56,451 bases of DNA from Sphingomonadales bacterium (GCA_016872175.1 VHBA01000010.1:1-56451); one strand, 5' to 3'. Positions 41,599 through 51,734 are shown, counted from the stretch's first letter. Translations and numbers: made by a program. Notes: a model not told the origin generated them from the sequence alone.

Positions 41599-42922
41599 GG
41601 ATGGTTACTTTAATTCGGTTTATCTTGCGCAGATCTGCTGAATCTACACCTAGTGCGAGATTCTTAAACTGGTAAGTTTCACCTCTTACGGGAATTTTAC
41701 CTGCAAGTTCCGTAATGAATCCACCCAGTGTGTCAGTCTCGTCGCCTGCTTCATCAAAAAAATGAATGGGAAGCCGTGTAATTCTAAGAAAATCCACCAG
41801 TGGAATTTTACCTTCAAACAGGTAGGTGTGTTCGTCTAATCGGCTGTACTGTTCCTGAATTTCATCAAATTCATCGTTAAGTTCACCAAAGACCTCTTCT
41901 AAAATATCTTCCAGGGTAACGATGCCACAAGTACCTCCAAATTCGTCTACCACAATGGCTAAGTGATTGCGGTTGTGCCTAAATTCATGCAGCAAATCAT
42001 CAATCATTTTATTTTCGGGTACGAAAAATGGCTGGGTTGTTAATTTTTTCCAGTCAAAATCATCTGATTCAGAAAGATGTGGCAGAAGATGTTTGATATT
42101 AAGGATACCGGTAATGGAATCGAAATTTTCCTGGTAAACCGGCATACGGCTGAAGCGCATTTCCTTGACAATTTCAATCACTTTGTGATATGAGGTTTCA
42201 GCATCAATGCCCACCATGTCCATCCTGGGTTTCATAATCTGCCTCACCTGAATCTGTGCGATATTCACTATGCCCTTCAGAATGTCTTTTTCCTGCTGTG
42301 CATCGCCCGGGTTAGCTGCCATATCTATCGCATGACTAAGTTCTTCAGGCGTTAGTTCGGGGGTTCGCTGTTTGATGCGTTTTTCAATAAAACTGCCCAT
42401 TTTTACCAGCAATCCGGTAAATGGCCACAAAATAAAAAGAAATGCACGCATAGGATAGCTAAGAAATTTTGCCGAACTGCGGTAATGCTGTGTGGCATAT
42501 ACCTTGGGCATCAATTCTGCAAAAATCAATATGATGAGCGTAACCACTATGGCATCAATGAAAAACCGCAGCCAGGGCTTGTCTTCAAGATCAAAAACAG
42601 TTTCATTAAAAAGGGTGGAAACAACCACGAAAGCCACCATACCTAAACTATTGAGAACAAGTATGGTAGCCAATAGATGTTTTGGGAATGAAAGCAGATG
42701 CAATATGTTTTTCGCTGATTGTTGCCCTGAGTTACGCAGTTCATCCAGATCGCTTTCCCGGTGACTGAAAAAGGCATTTTCAGAAGCAGCACAAATTCCG
42801 GTAACAACAAGGCAAGCAATCATAACGATGCCAAGTGCAATCAGTCCGGGTACATCACCCTGCTGTATGGGTCTTAATATACTGGTAAGCAGATTCAGCG
42901 TTTCAGGGCCGGGATCATCCAT
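41579..42922 (-). CDS. gldE: Gliding motility-associated protein GldE (DUF21/CBS/CorC_HlyC family)
   Basis: DUF21 membrane domain, CBS pair (MKPRMDMVGID...), VVDEFGGTCGIVTLEDILEEVFGEL; next to gldD and ssb. Confidence 0.9.
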   Translation of the reverse strand: MDDPGPETLNLLTSILRPIQQGDVPGLIALGIVMIACLVVTGICAASENAFFSHRESDLDELRNSGQQSAKNILHLLSFPKHLLATILVLNSLGMVAFVVVSTLFNETVFDLEDKPWLRFFIDAIVVTLIILIFAELMPKVYATQHYRSSAKFLSYPMRAFLFILWPFTGLLVKMGSFIEKRIKQRTPELTPEELSHAIDMAANPGDAQQEKDILKGIVNIAQIQVRQIMKPRMDMVGIDAETSYHKVIEIVKEMRFSRMPVYQENFDSITGILNIKHLLPHLSESDDFDWKKLTTQPFFVPENKMIDDLLHEFRHNRNHLAIVVDEFGGTCGIVTLEDILEEVFGELNDEFDEIQEQYSRLDEHTYLFEGKIPLVDFLRITRLPIHFFDEAGDETDTLGGFITELAGKIPVRGETYQFKNLALGVDSADLRKINRIKVTIHETPEN

Positions 42923-43389
42923 TAAAGTTCTTTTTTTATGTCAAATGGAAAATCATCTTTGTATTCCGGTCCCTCCGGATTGGAGTTGTTGCGGTTTTCA
43001 GGTTCCCTATATCCTGAATCTGGCTCATTTACAACCCTGCCCGGAGTTTCATCATCTTCATGTTTGTTCAAACCGCCCATGGTCTGCATTTGCAGTACCC
43101 TAATCTTTTTTATCTGCTTTTCGATGCCTTCTGCATCCGTGTACTTATCGGTGCGGATTTTTCCTTCCACATAAATGATATTACCTTTTCTTAAATAATT
43201 TTCCGCCAGACGTGCATGATTATCCCAGAGTTCCAGGTTATGCCACTCTGTGTTTTCCATCTTTTGCCCGTCTTTGGTATAATAATCATTGGTAGCCAGC
43301 GTAATATTGGCCACTACACGTCCGTTGTCTAAATGCCTTACTACAGGGTCTTTGCCCAGTCTGCCCAATAAAATTACTTTGTTAATCAT
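42922..43389 (-). CDS. ssb: Single-stranded DNA-binding protein
   Basis: MINKVILLGRLGKDPVVRHLDNGRVVANITLATNDYY..WHNLELWDNHARLAENYLRKGNIIYVEGKIRTDKYTD; C-terminal DDFPFDIKKEL. Confidence 0.96.
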   Translation of the reverse strand: MINKVILLGRLGKDPVVRHLDNGRVVANITLATNDYYTKDGQKMENTEWHNLELWDNHARLAENYLRKGNIIYVEGKIRTDKYTDAEGIEKQIKKIRVLQMQTMGGLNKHEDDETPGRVVNEPDSGYREPENRNNSNPEGPEYKDDFPFDIKKEL

Positions 43390-43395
43390 GATATT

Positions 43396-44439
43396 TTAAA
43401 TTAGTTCCGTTATAAATCTATACATCAATTTGTGAACAGGAAATTCCTGTAATTCTGAAAGTTTAACTTTGAGTTTCCCTTCTTTTTTCTCTTCTACAAT
43501 ATTAGCTTCTTTGCATGAAAATTGCCATAACGTTGCAAAAATTGTTTGATGGCTAAGCTGGTGTTTTAGTTGCAGCGGTTCCTTTATTTCAGTTTCATCG
43601 GGTTTTAAAAACCAATCATGAAACGGATTTTTTCTCTGAGTTTCTTGGCTCTGCTGAATATTTGGAAATTCATAAAGTCCTTTCCAGGTGCTGTTTTCAG
43701 GTCGCTTTTCAATCCATGTAATCCCTTCACATTCTAAAAATATATAATCAAGAAATACAGTTTTGGGTGCTTTTCTTTCCTTTTTTAAAGGCAGAATTCT
43801 TTGCAAATCATGCAGTTTTGCGATGCATGAATTTTGAAGCGGACACTCATCGCATTTGGGATTTTGTGGTTTGCAAATCATGGCACCTATCTCAATCATG
43901 GCCTGATTGAACAAAGAGGGTTCGCATGCCTCCATTTGTTTGAAAAGTTTTTCTTCTATTTGTGAATCGGATTTTGGAGTGCCAATTGAGTCATGCAGGC
44001 CGTAAAACCTGGCCGCCACCCTTCGAACATTTCCATCAATGGCGGGCATTCTCGCATTAAACGCAAAACTGCCAACCGCGGCTGCAGTATAGTTTCCTAT
44101 GCCCGGTAGGCGTTTAAGCTCATCTATGTTTTTTGGAAAATTACCCTCGTATGTTTCCATAATTACACGGGCAGCCTTCATCATATTTCTGGCCCTGCTG
44201 TAGTAGCCAAGTCCCTGCCATACTTTCAAAACTTCATCTTCTTCCGCTGCCGCCAACGATTGTACGGTTGGGAACTTTGTAATGAAATTGTAATAAAATG
44301 GAATTCCCTGTTCTACCCTTGTTTGTTGCAAAATTATCTCTGAAACCCATATTTTATAAGGGTCTAAGGTGTCCCGCCAAGGCAGTTTTCTTGCATTTTC
44401 GCAGTACCATGCTTCTATAAAACATTTCATTCTTGTCAT
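43396..44439 (-). CDS. mutY: A/G-specific adenine glycosylase
   Basis: LPWRDTLDPYKIWVSEIILQQTRVEQGIPFYYNF, LPGIGNYTAAAVGSFAFN, Fe-S cluster C-x6-C-x2-C-x5-C (CKPQNPKCDECPLQNSC). Confidence 0.95.
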   Translation of the reverse strand: MTRMKCFIEAWYCENARKLPWRDTLDPYKIWVSEIILQQTRVEQGIPFYYNFITKFPTVQSLAAAEEDEVLKVWQGLGYYSRARNMMKAARVIMETYEGNFPKNIDELKRLPGIGNYTAAAVGSFAFNARMPAIDGNVRRVAARFYGLHDSIGTPKSDSQIEEKLFKQMEACEPSLFNQAMIEIGAMICKPQNPKCDECPLQNSCIAKLHDLQRILPLKKERKAPKTVFLDYIFLECEGITWIEKRPENSTWKGLYEFPNIQQSQETQRKNPFHDWFLKPDETEIKEPLQLKHQLSHQTIFATLWQFSCKEANIVEEKKEGKLKVKLSELQEFPVHKLMYRFITELI

Positions 44440-44506
44440 TTTTTTGCGAAAGTTTCAGTTGTTATGTTTTTTATTTGCTCAAACAAACATCCCCCTAACA
44501 AAAGAA

Positions 44507-44815
44507 ATGACAAAATCAGAAATCGTGAATGAGATTGCAGTCCGCACAGGACTTGAGAAGACGGCCATTGCTGATGCCATCGACAATTTATTTGTGGTTG
44601 TGAAGAACGCTATGGTTGGTGGAAACAACATCTATCTGAGAGGATTTGGGACTTTTGAATTGAAACTTCGTAAAACCAAAGTGGCCCGCAATATTAAGCG
44701 AAATACCAGTTTGGTGGTGCCAGCACATTACGTAGTCAGATTCAAACCCGCCAAAGAATTTGCTATCCAGGTAAAGGATAGCAAAACTTTATCTAAGATG
44801 GTTTCCGGCAAGTAA
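44507..44815 (+). CDS. HU family DNA-binding protein (ORF track start 44369 too far upstream)
   Basis: MTKSEIVNEIAVRTGLEKTAIADAIDNLFVVVKNAMVGGNNIYLRGFGTFELKLRKTKVARN. Confidence 0.93.
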   Translation: MTKSEIVNEIAVRTGLEKTAIADAIDNLFVVVKNAMVGGNNIYLRGFGTFELKLRKTKVARNIKRNTSLVVPAHYVVRFKPAKEFAIQVKDSKTLSKMVSGK

Positions 44816-44852
44816 TTGTCATAAATCAAAACCTTAAGGCTAATTTTGCCGC

Positions 44853-45656
44853 GTGGGAAAAAACCGACGCGTATTTTATTTTATCGCCTTTTTGGCCTTG
44901 TTGCTCGTTGTTATTTATTTCCCGAAATTTAAAACGTCTTCGGGCATTCTAAAGCCTTCAAATGCCGCCATAGGTGGTGCTCAGGCATTGCCTCAGGAAC
45001 CTGTTTCCCGTGAAGAGTTCCTAAATGCAGTTTTCACAGTTTCTCGTCCACCTGAATGGCTGGCCAAAATGCTTTTTCAGCCACTGACAGATTTACCACA
45101 GGATTCCTTACAAAAAGCGCTAAAATGGGCGGGTGAAACCGAGAATAAACCTTTATTTAGCTTTATACAAAGTTCGCTGGCAGAAAAACAGGGCGGCGAC
45201 CAAAATCTCACCAGTGCTGCCCGAAACCTTATTTTTGGTGCCTCAGAAAACATGGATAATCCGGTAGTTGCTGCCTATATGTTTCAGCAAGGAAAAATAA
45301 TTCTCGATAAATTGCTGAAACTTAACCCAGGTAACATCCCGGCCAGAAATGCATTGATTGTTTACCAAAGCGAATACGAAAACCAACCCATGAAGTTTTT
45401 GGGTACATTAAGAGAAACCATTGCATTGGACAGCAATAATGTGGAAACCCGTTTCCTCAGGTTAAATCTGCTTAGAAAATCAGCCCAATGGAAAAAAGCT
45501 GCCGATGAATGCCAAAAATTAATATCTTTGCAACCCCAAAACCCTGTGTGGTATTTCCAAGCAAGCGACATATACGGGTTTATGGGAGATTCTGTCAACG
45601 CCAAGGTATACTTGAATTTGGCAGTGAAAGTACAAAACAGCAATAAAACACAGTAA
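44853..45656 (+). CDS. Membrane-anchored TPR-like hypothetical protein (GTG start)
   Basis: N-terminal anchor MGKNRRVFYFIAFLALLLVVIYFP; TPR-like C-terminus; TAATTTTG ends 4 nt before GTG. Confidence 0.75.
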   Translation: MGKNRRVFYFIAFLALLLVVIYFPKFKTSSGILKPSNAAIGGAQALPQEPVSREEFLNAVFTVSRPPEWLAKMLFQPLTDLPQDSLQKALKWAGETENKPLFSFIQSSLAEKQGGDQNLTSAARNLIFGASENMDNPVVAAYMFQQGKIILDKLLKLNPGNIPARNALIVYQSEYENQPMKFLGTLRETIALDSNNVETRFLRLNLLRKSAQWKKAADECQKLISLQPQNPVWYFQASDIYGFMGDSVNAKVYLNLAVKVQNSNKTQ

Positions 45657-45658
45657 AT

Positions 45659-45748
45659 ATGCCAAGCGGTAAAAAAAGAAAACGTCATAAGATTGCGACC
45701 CACAAGCGTAAGAAGCGCCTTCGTAAAAACAGGCACAAGAAGAAATAA
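45659..45748 (+). CDS. 29-aa basic protein, AURKAIP1/COX24-domain family
   Basis: MPSGKKRKRHKIATHKRKKRLRKNRHKKK*; starts 2 nt after the preceding stop. Confidence 0.8.
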   Translation: MPSGKKRKRHKIATHKRKKRLRKNRHKKK

Positions 45749-45772
45749 TCACCCTAACTAAGGTCAACCCCC

Positions 45773-47326
45773 TTGTCAAACGAATTAGTCATTCATAAAA
45801 ATTCGTCAGGGATTGAAATAGCCTTAATCCGCGGTAAAAAGCTTATCGAATTTCATAAGGAGTCTTCAGGCTCCTCGTTTCAGGTCGGTAATTTTTATCT
45901 GGCAAAGGTCAAAAAAATTTCTCCAACCCTGAATGCCGCCTTTGTTGATGTGGGTGCGGAGAGGGATGCTTTTCTCACCTATTTTGACCTGGGCCCAAAT
46001 GTCCATTCAGTAAAAAAGTTTACCCATCTGGTGCAGCATGGAAATATGCAGCAGGCCGATCTGGAGCGATTTACGCTGGAGCCACAAACAGTAAAAACCG
46101 GGAAAATAGGTCAAGTACTAAAAGTAGGCGATCGTATTTTGGTTCAGGTAATTAAAGAGCCAATGTCTACCAAAGGACCAAAGGTAACCTGCGATATTAG
46201 CCTGGCAGGCCGTTATTTTGTTTTGGTTCCCTTTACAAACACCATTTCTATTAGCAAAAAAATAGGCAGCCCTGCCGAGAAAAAACGTCTCCGTGATCTT
46301 GCTACCTCCCTCAAAACTGGAAATTTCGGTGTGATAATTCGTACCGTTAGTGAAGGTGTTGAAATAGAAGAACTTGACCGAGATCTTCGCGCACTCATCA
46401 AAAAATGGGATGAACTTAAAAACAAGCTGAAACAGGCCAAAATAACGGACATGGTGCTGGGAGAGGGAAATCGTCTGTTTACACTACTCCGCGATATGCT
46501 CAATGATTCATTTACCCAAATTGCGATAGATGATCAGAATTTATTGCAGGATCTGAAGACCTATCTGTTACGCATCTCTCCTGGGAGTGAAAAAATATTG
46601 AAACTGCATCAGGGCAAAAACCACATTTTTGACCAGTTTCAGATAAACCGCGCCATAAAAAGCTCCTTTGGGAAAAGTGTTACATTCAGCGGTGGCGCTT
46701 ATTTGGTTATTGAACATACCGAAGCGCTGCACGTAATTGATGTGAACAGCGGTAATACCAGCTTTGATCCTCAAAATCGCGAAGAAAATGTGATGAAAGT
46801 GAACATGGAAGCGGTGGAGGAGGTGGCTCGACAGATAAGGCTACGGGATATGGGTGGAATCATCGTGATCGATTTTATCGACATGAAAGACCCCAAAAAG
46901 CGCAACCAACTGCACACCGCTCTGCGCACGGCCATGAAAACCGATCGCGCCAAGCATACCATTTTGCCCATGAGTAAATTTGGTCTGGTGCAAATCACCC
47001 GGGAGCGAGTACGTCCTGCCATAGAGATTATTACCAGCGAAGTTTGCCCTTCGTGCAATGGAACCGGACGCATGGAAAGTAGCGTGCAGTTGCTGAATCG
47101 CCTGGAGAATACGGTTTCTTATTTGTGGGATAATATGAACCACAAAAACCTTAAACTGAAAGCACATCCGCTGGTAACAAATTATCTGAAACAGGGTTTA
47201 ATAAGCATTCGCCTCAAGTGGTGGTTCAAACACAAGCGCTGGCTTAAACTGGAAGCCGCCCCCAATTATGGACTTTCCAGGCTGGAATTTTTTGATGAAG
47301 CAGGCCACCCGATTGTGGGGGAGTAA
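45773..47326 (+). CDS. rng: Ribonuclease E/G family protein (TTG start)
   Basis: MSNELVIHKNSSGIEIALIRGKKLIEFHKE, S1-like YLAKVKKISPTLNAAFVDVGAERDAFL, HVIDVNSGN, GGIIVIDFIDMKDPKKR, zinc-link CPSCNGTGR. Confidence 0.95.
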   Translation: MSNELVIHKNSSGIEIALIRGKKLIEFHKESSGSSFQVGNFYLAKVKKISPTLNAAFVDVGAERDAFLTYFDLGPNVHSVKKFTHLVQHGNMQQADLERFTLEPQTVKTGKIGQVLKVGDRILVQVIKEPMSTKGPKVTCDISLAGRYFVLVPFTNTISISKKIGSPAEKKRLRDLATSLKTGNFGVIIRTVSEGVEIEELDRDLRALIKKWDELKNKLKQAKITDMVLGEGNRLFTLLRDMLNDSFTQIAIDDQNLLQDLKTYLLRISPGSEKILKLHQGKNHIFDQFQINRAIKSSFGKSVTFSGGAYLVIEHTEALHVIDVNSGNTSFDPQNREENVMKVNMEAVEEVARQIRLRDMGGIIVIDFIDMKDPKKRNQLHTALRTAMKTDRAKHTILPMSKFGLVQITRERVRPAIEIITSEVCPSCNGTGRMESSVQLLNRLENTVSYLWDNMNHKNLKLKAHPLVTNYLKQGLISIRLKWWFKHKRWLKLEAAPNYGLSRLEFFDEAGHPIVGE

Positions 47327-47395
47327 TATTCCATTGGACACCGTGTAAAAAACTTACTTTTACTGCTACTCTCAGAATGTAACTTTGCAACCTGC

Positions 47396-49471
47396 ATGAC
47401 ACGCACCACCGTTACCGCTGCCCTGCCTTATGCCAATGGCCCCGTTCATATCGGCCATGTGGCCGGCGTTTATCTGCCCGCTGATATATATGTGCGTTAC
47501 CTGAGAAACTGCGGAAGAGAGGTTGTTTTTATCTGCGGCAGCGATGAACATGGCGTTCCCATTACCCTGCGTGCCCGGAAAGAAGGAATTACACCGCAGG
47601 AAGTTGTAGACCGCTACCACAATATCATCGGCAAAAGCTTCAAGGATTTCGGTGTCAGTTTTGATATTTACAGCCGCACCAGTAATGAGATTCATAAGCA
47701 AACAGCAAAAGAGTTTTTTGCCGATTTATACAGCAAAGGTGCTTTCACTGAAGAAGTAACCCAACAATTCTATGATCCGGAGGCCGGACAATTCCTTGCA
47801 GATCGCTACATTGTGGGAACCTGCCCGGTTTGTGCCAATGAAAACGCCTATGGCGATCAGTGCGAACAATGTGGCAGTACGCTAAGTCCTGCAGAATTGA
47901 AAAATCCGCGCAGCGCCCTAAGTGGAGCATCACCCGTGATGAAGCCTACCCGCAATTGGTTTTTGCCGTTGGACGAACTGCAGAAATCTTTTCTGAACGA
48001 TTATATCGGTGGCAATACCCACTGGAAATCCAATGTGCTGGGGCAGTGCAAAAGCTGGCTGAACGAAGGCCTTAAACCCCGCGCCATGACACGCGATCTG
48101 GACTGGGGCGTGGCACTGCCCGAATTATCCGGACACGATGCCGCCGACCTGGCCGGAAAAGTACTCTATGTTTGGTTTGAAGCCCCCATTGGCTACATCA
48201 GCGCCACCCTTGAACTTCGCCCCAATGACTGGCAGGAATGGTGGAAAGGAGATACCCGACTGGTACATTTCATCGGGAAAGACAATATCGTTTTTCACTG
48301 CATCATTTTTCCTGCCATGCTTCATCTGCACGGCGATGGCTTTGTGGTACCACAGGATGTACCGGCCAATGAATTTTTAAATCTGGAAGGCAAGAAAATC
48401 AGCACCAGCCGCAACTGGGCGGTATGGCTGGATGAATACCTTCGCGAATTACCCGGCAAACAGGACGAACTTCGTTACGTACTCTGCAGTATTGCGCCTG
48501 AAACCAAAGACAGTGAATTTACCTGGAAAGATTATCAGGCGCGTGTAAACAATGAACTGGTGGCCATATTGGGCAATTTTGCCAATAGGGTAACCGTTCT
48601 TACCCAAAAGTATTATGATAGTAAAGCACCTGCTTTTTCAGATGTGCATTTTTCAGCCCAAATAGCTCAAGTGAGAGGTGAGATTGCCGGTTTGCATAAA
48701 GATCTATGCATGGCCACCGAAGAATACCGTTTCCGCGATGGTCTTTCTGCCCTTATGAATATGGCCCGTGCCGGAAATAAATTTTTGGCAGAAACGGAAC
48801 CTTGGAAACTCCAGAAAACCGATCCCGAAGCTACTGCAACAGCCATGGCTTTTGCGTTGGAAATATTAGCCAATATTGCCATTGCCTGTGAACCGTATTT
48901 GCCGCATACCCATGAAAAACTATGTGCACAACTGAATTTGTTGCCGCTGGAGTATGTGGTGCGGTCTTTCTGGAACAATGTTACCCTGCTGAAACCCTTT
49001 GCTGAAGGACATCCGCTGGGAGAACCCGGTTTGATATTTACGAAAATTGAGGATGAACAGATGGCTGTTCAATTAAAAAAATTACAGGATACATCCATGG
49101 AAAATAACGCTTCTACACCCACTACTGAAGAATCTTCATCAAAGCAGGAGATTACCTACGATGACTTTGCCAAACTGGATTTGCGCATAGCGGAAATAAA
49201 AACTGCCGAGAAGGTAGAAAAAGCGGATAAATTGCTAAAACTGACACTGGATGTAGGAGGAGAGGAGCGCACTGTGGTAAGCGGTATTGCGCTTCATTTT
49301 CAGCCTGAAAATATTGTAGGCAAACAAGTGCTGTTTCTGGCCAACCTGGCACCACGCAAAATGCGGGGTATCGAAAGTCAGGGGATGATTCTGATGGCTG
49401 AAGATGCTGATGGGAAGTTGGTGTTTGTTTCTCCGACAGAGGCGGTAGAGTCAGGAAGTTCGGTTAGTTAG
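47396..49471 (+). CDS. metG: Methionine--tRNA ligase with C-terminal tRNA-binding domain
   Basis: ALPYANGPVHIGHVAGVYLPADIYVRYLR, zinc Cys knot CPVCANENAYGDQCEQC, EGKKISTSRNWA, C-terminal Trbp111-type domain. Confidence 0.97.
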   Translation: MTRTTVTAALPYANGPVHIGHVAGVYLPADIYVRYLRNCGREVVFICGSDEHGVPITLRARKEGITPQEVVDRYHNIIGKSFKDFGVSFDIYSRTSNEIHKQTAKEFFADLYSKGAFTEEVTQQFYDPEAGQFLADRYIVGTCPVCANENAYGDQCEQCGSTLSPAELKNPRSALSGASPVMKPTRNWFLPLDELQKSFLNDYIGGNTHWKSNVLGQCKSWLNEGLKPRAMTRDLDWGVALPELSGHDAADLAGKVLYVWFEAPIGYISATLELRPNDWQEWWKGDTRLVHFIGKDNIVFHCIIFPAMLHLHGDGFVVPQDVPANEFLNLEGKKISTSRNWAVWLDEYLRELPGKQDELRYVLCSIAPETKDSEFTWKDYQARVNNELVAILGNFANRVTVLTQKYYDSKAPAFSDVHFSAQIAQVRGEIAGLHKDLCMATEEYRFRDGLSALMNMARAGNKFLAETEPWKLQKTDPEATATAMAFALEILANIAIACEPYLPHTHEKLCAQLNLLPLEYVVRSFWNNVTLLKPFAEGHPLGEPGLIFTKIEDEQMAVQLKKLQDTSMENNASTPTTEESSSKQEITYDDFAKLDLRIAEIKTAEKVEKADKLLKLTLDVGGEERTVVSGIALHFQPENIVGKQVLFLANLAPRKMRGIESQGMILMAEDADGKLVFVSPTEAVESGSSVS

Positions 49472-50837
49472 AAGCTGTCAGGCCAGGAGTGAGGTAGTCG
49501 CGGTAGTTTTGTAAGGTAGCGCCCTGTAACCTGAATTCCGTGAGCCATTTTTCTTCTTTAATCAGTTCCTTAATGCACGGATCGGAGTACTTTTTAAAGC
49601 GTTCGGCATGGTTTTTCCATGCATCGCAGTTACCATTGATGCAAATCCGATTGGCATCACCGATAATTTTTTCAAACTCATTGTCAATCAGGGTATAGGT
49701 AAGCCGCAGGTTGTTGTTTTCCATGGTTTTATTGTAAATCTCTCTGTGGTTTTGATGCGTGTAGTGCAGGTACCATGCGGTAAACAGGCGAAATTCATAC
49801 CAGGCAAAATAGGTTCTGCTTGCATGGTCAAGCTGTATATCGGCTTTGGTGTGATTGCCTTCTGACACAAGCTTTGCTGCCGCCATTAAGCTGGCCTTGG
49901 TTCCGTTCATGTATGCCGAAAATTCATCCATCAATCCGTAAATTCCACTTATGTTCGAAGAAGCCGTTGAGCCTTTGGATACATAGGTTCCCCAACGGAA
50001 TATCTGCTGTGGCAAATCTTTTGGAACGATAAGGCTAAATTCAGAAGTACGGCAGGTTTCTGTTCTGTTTACCGGAATGGCAATGCCCGGAACAATCACG
50101 TAGTGATTGCTGTTGTTCATGTGAACGGACTCATGCACTACGGTATTAAGTTCGCTAAACAAGGCAGCATCGCTGGTATCCTGATTCCAGGGAATTGGTT
50201 TTCCATTCACGTATGTGGTATAAAGTCCGGGTCCGGAATATTCGTTTTCCAATACTTTGTTATAACCGTTGGCATACCGGTCGGTAATGTTGATGAAATA
50301 TTGCTTTGCGGAATTGATAGCGTTTGTGTTGTAAGCTATCGGGATGTCTTTGCTCCCAATTGCTGAAGCAACCTCTTCCAGTCTCTTGGTGATTGGGTTG
50401 TAGTTCCATGGCTTATTGTATTCCAATGGGTCTTTTGTCAGCTGGAAATCAGGGTTTCTGCCCATTCTGCCTCTGGTTGATTTAAGGTAAATGCCTTTTT
50501 TCCCTTTGAAAACAGATTTTTTGGTAAGCGGATTGAAAGAGTGTCTTCTTTCTGATGAAATAAAGGTTAATTTCTTGCGGTTTCCTTTATACGTTCCGGT
50601 GTCACGCTGGATTTTTGTTGCTTTGTAACGACAGAAATTGTATGAGTTGTCAGGATACAATTTTAGTACATTTACAGTTCTTTTGGATGTTTTTTGTGTG
50701 TAAATAACCACATCAGGAACCACGACAGGCGGGTGTTTGGCGGTTTGGGCGAAGAGGAAAATGGCAAACAGGTTCATAATGCATAAAATAAAAATGTTGA
50801 AACAAAGCAGTCTTTTGTTTGATAACGATAGTGACAT
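49464..50837 (-). CDS. Secreted putative zinc metallopeptidase, family not recognised (ORF track start 51134 too far upstream)
   Basis: Signal peptide from [19 protein letters not shown] at 50837; HExxH motif in [21 protein letters not shown]; later [12 protein letters not shown]. Confidence 0.6.
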   Translation of the reverse strand: MSLSLSNKRLLCFNIFILCIMNLFAIFLFAQTAKHPPVVVPDVVIYTQKTSKRTVNVLKLYPDNSYNFCRYKATKIQRDTGTYKGNRKKLTFISSERRHSFNPLTKKSVFKGKKGIYLKSTRGRMGRNPDFQLTKDPLEYNKPWNYNPITKRLEEVASAIGSKDIPIAYNTNAINSAKQYFINITDRYANGYNKVLENEYSGPGLYTTYVNGKPIPWNQDTSDAALFSELNTVVHESVHMNNSNHYVIVPGIAIPVNRTETCRTSEFSLIVPKDLPQQIFRWGTYVSKGSTASSNISGIYGLMDEFSAYMNGTKASLMAAAKLVSEGNHTKADIQLDHASRTYFAWYEFRLFTAWYLHYTHQNHREIYNKTMENNNLRLTYTLIDNEFEKIIGDANRICINGNCDAWKNHAERFKKYSDPCIKELIKEEKWLTEFRLQGATLQNYRDYLTPGLTASN

Positions 50838-50886
50838 CCGTTTTATTGAATGAAAATGAAAATAGAAGAGAATTCGAACAAAGCAC

Positions 50887-50917
50887 TTGCAAAAGTTCGG
50901 GGCAATTCCTAAATTTG
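50887..50917 (+). promoter_or_regulatory. rpmH promoter: TTG-N20-TAAATTTG
   Basis: TTG 50887-50889, TAAATTTG 50910-50917, ATG 50939. Confidence 0.65.
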
Positions 50918-50938
50918 CACCCCCAATCAAGGATTGAC

Positions 50939-51100
50939 ATGACCAAGCGTACCTACCAACCTTCGAAAACCAAGCGCAGAAACCGTCACGGTTTCCGCAA
51001 GCGCATGAGCTCCGCCAATGGCCAACGCGTACTCGCTTCGCGCCGTGCCAGGGGCCGTCACAAACTAACCACCTCCGACGAAAGAGGCCACAAGGGTTAA
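50939..51100 (+). CDS. rpmH: 50S ribosomal protein bL34 (ORF track start 50819 too far upstream)
   Basis: [48 protein letters not shown]. Confidence 0.97.
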   Translation: MTKRTYQPSKTKRRNRHGFRKRMSSANGQRVLASRRARGRHKLTTSDERGHKG

Positions 51101-51121
51101 TGATGGAAAGGACGGTGCAGA

Positions 51122-51532
51122 GTGACACCTCCACAGCTCCAGCAAAGATATAAGCTGCCCAGAAAAAATATTCTGCGCAGTCAAAAAGCTATTACCGGGT
51201 TGTTTCAGCCCGGTTTTTTTGTTGGCAGTTTTCCGCTACGCATAAATTACCTGCTTCATCCTAAAACTGCTGAAACGCCATCCGTTCAGGTTATGTTCAG
51301 CGTTAGCAAAAAAAGATTCAAAAAAGCCACCGACAGAAACCGCATTAAACGTCTGCTGCGCGAAGTTTACCGGCTGAACCAGCATGAGCTTCAGGTTTTG
51401 GTTTTAAACGAAGAGCAGCAGCTGGCCATGGCGTTAATATATACCGGGCAAGAGCTGTTGCCGTTTCAGGTATTGAAATCCTCGTTTTTGCAATGTGTTC
51501 AAAAATTGAAAAAGAAATTAAACCATGCGTAG
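51122..51532 (+). CDS. rnpA: Ribonuclease P protein component
   Basis: Follows rpmH; FSVSKKRFKKATDRNRIKRLLREVYRLN signature. Confidence 0.93.
   Translation: MTPPQLQQRYKLPRKNILRSQKAITGLFQPGFFVGSFPLRINYLLHPKTAETPSVQVMFSVSKKRFKKATDRNRIKRLLREVYRLNQHELQVLVLNEEQQLAMALIYTGQELLPFQVLKSSFLQCVQKLKKKLNHA
51194..51220 (+). terminator. Intrinsic-terminator-like hairpin plus T-run inside rnpA coding sequence
   Basis: ACCGGGTTG-TTT-CAGCCCGGT followed by TTTTTT; 9-bp stem with one G.T pair. Confidence 0.65.
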
Positions 51533-51734
51533 GTTGGCCATCTTCCTCATCCGCATTTATCAATATGTGCTTAGTCCGCTGTTTCCCAAAAGCTGCCGAT
51601 ACGAGCCATCCTGCAGTGAATACGGGGTTCAGGCGTTCAAAAAGCACGGTTTTTTTAAAGGATTTAAACTCACCGCAAAACGCATTGGGCGCTGCCATCC
51701 CTGGGGCGGAAGCGGTTACGATCCGGTTCCCTGA
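51525..51734 (+). CDS. yidD: Membrane protein insertion efficiency factor
   Basis: MRRLAIFLIRIYQYVLSPLFPKSCRYEPSCSEYGVQAFKKHGFFKGFKLTAKRIGRCHPWGGSGYDPVP. Confidence 0.95.
   Translation: MRRLAIFLIRIYQYVLSPLFPKSCRYEPSCSEYGVQAFKKHGFFKGFKLTAKRIGRCHPWGGSGYDPVP

Noticed and set aside
50838-51134. 99-aa N-terminal extension of the metallopeptidase ORF in the track
   Set aside because: Antisense to rpmH and its promoter; a proper signal peptide starts at the internal Met (50837).
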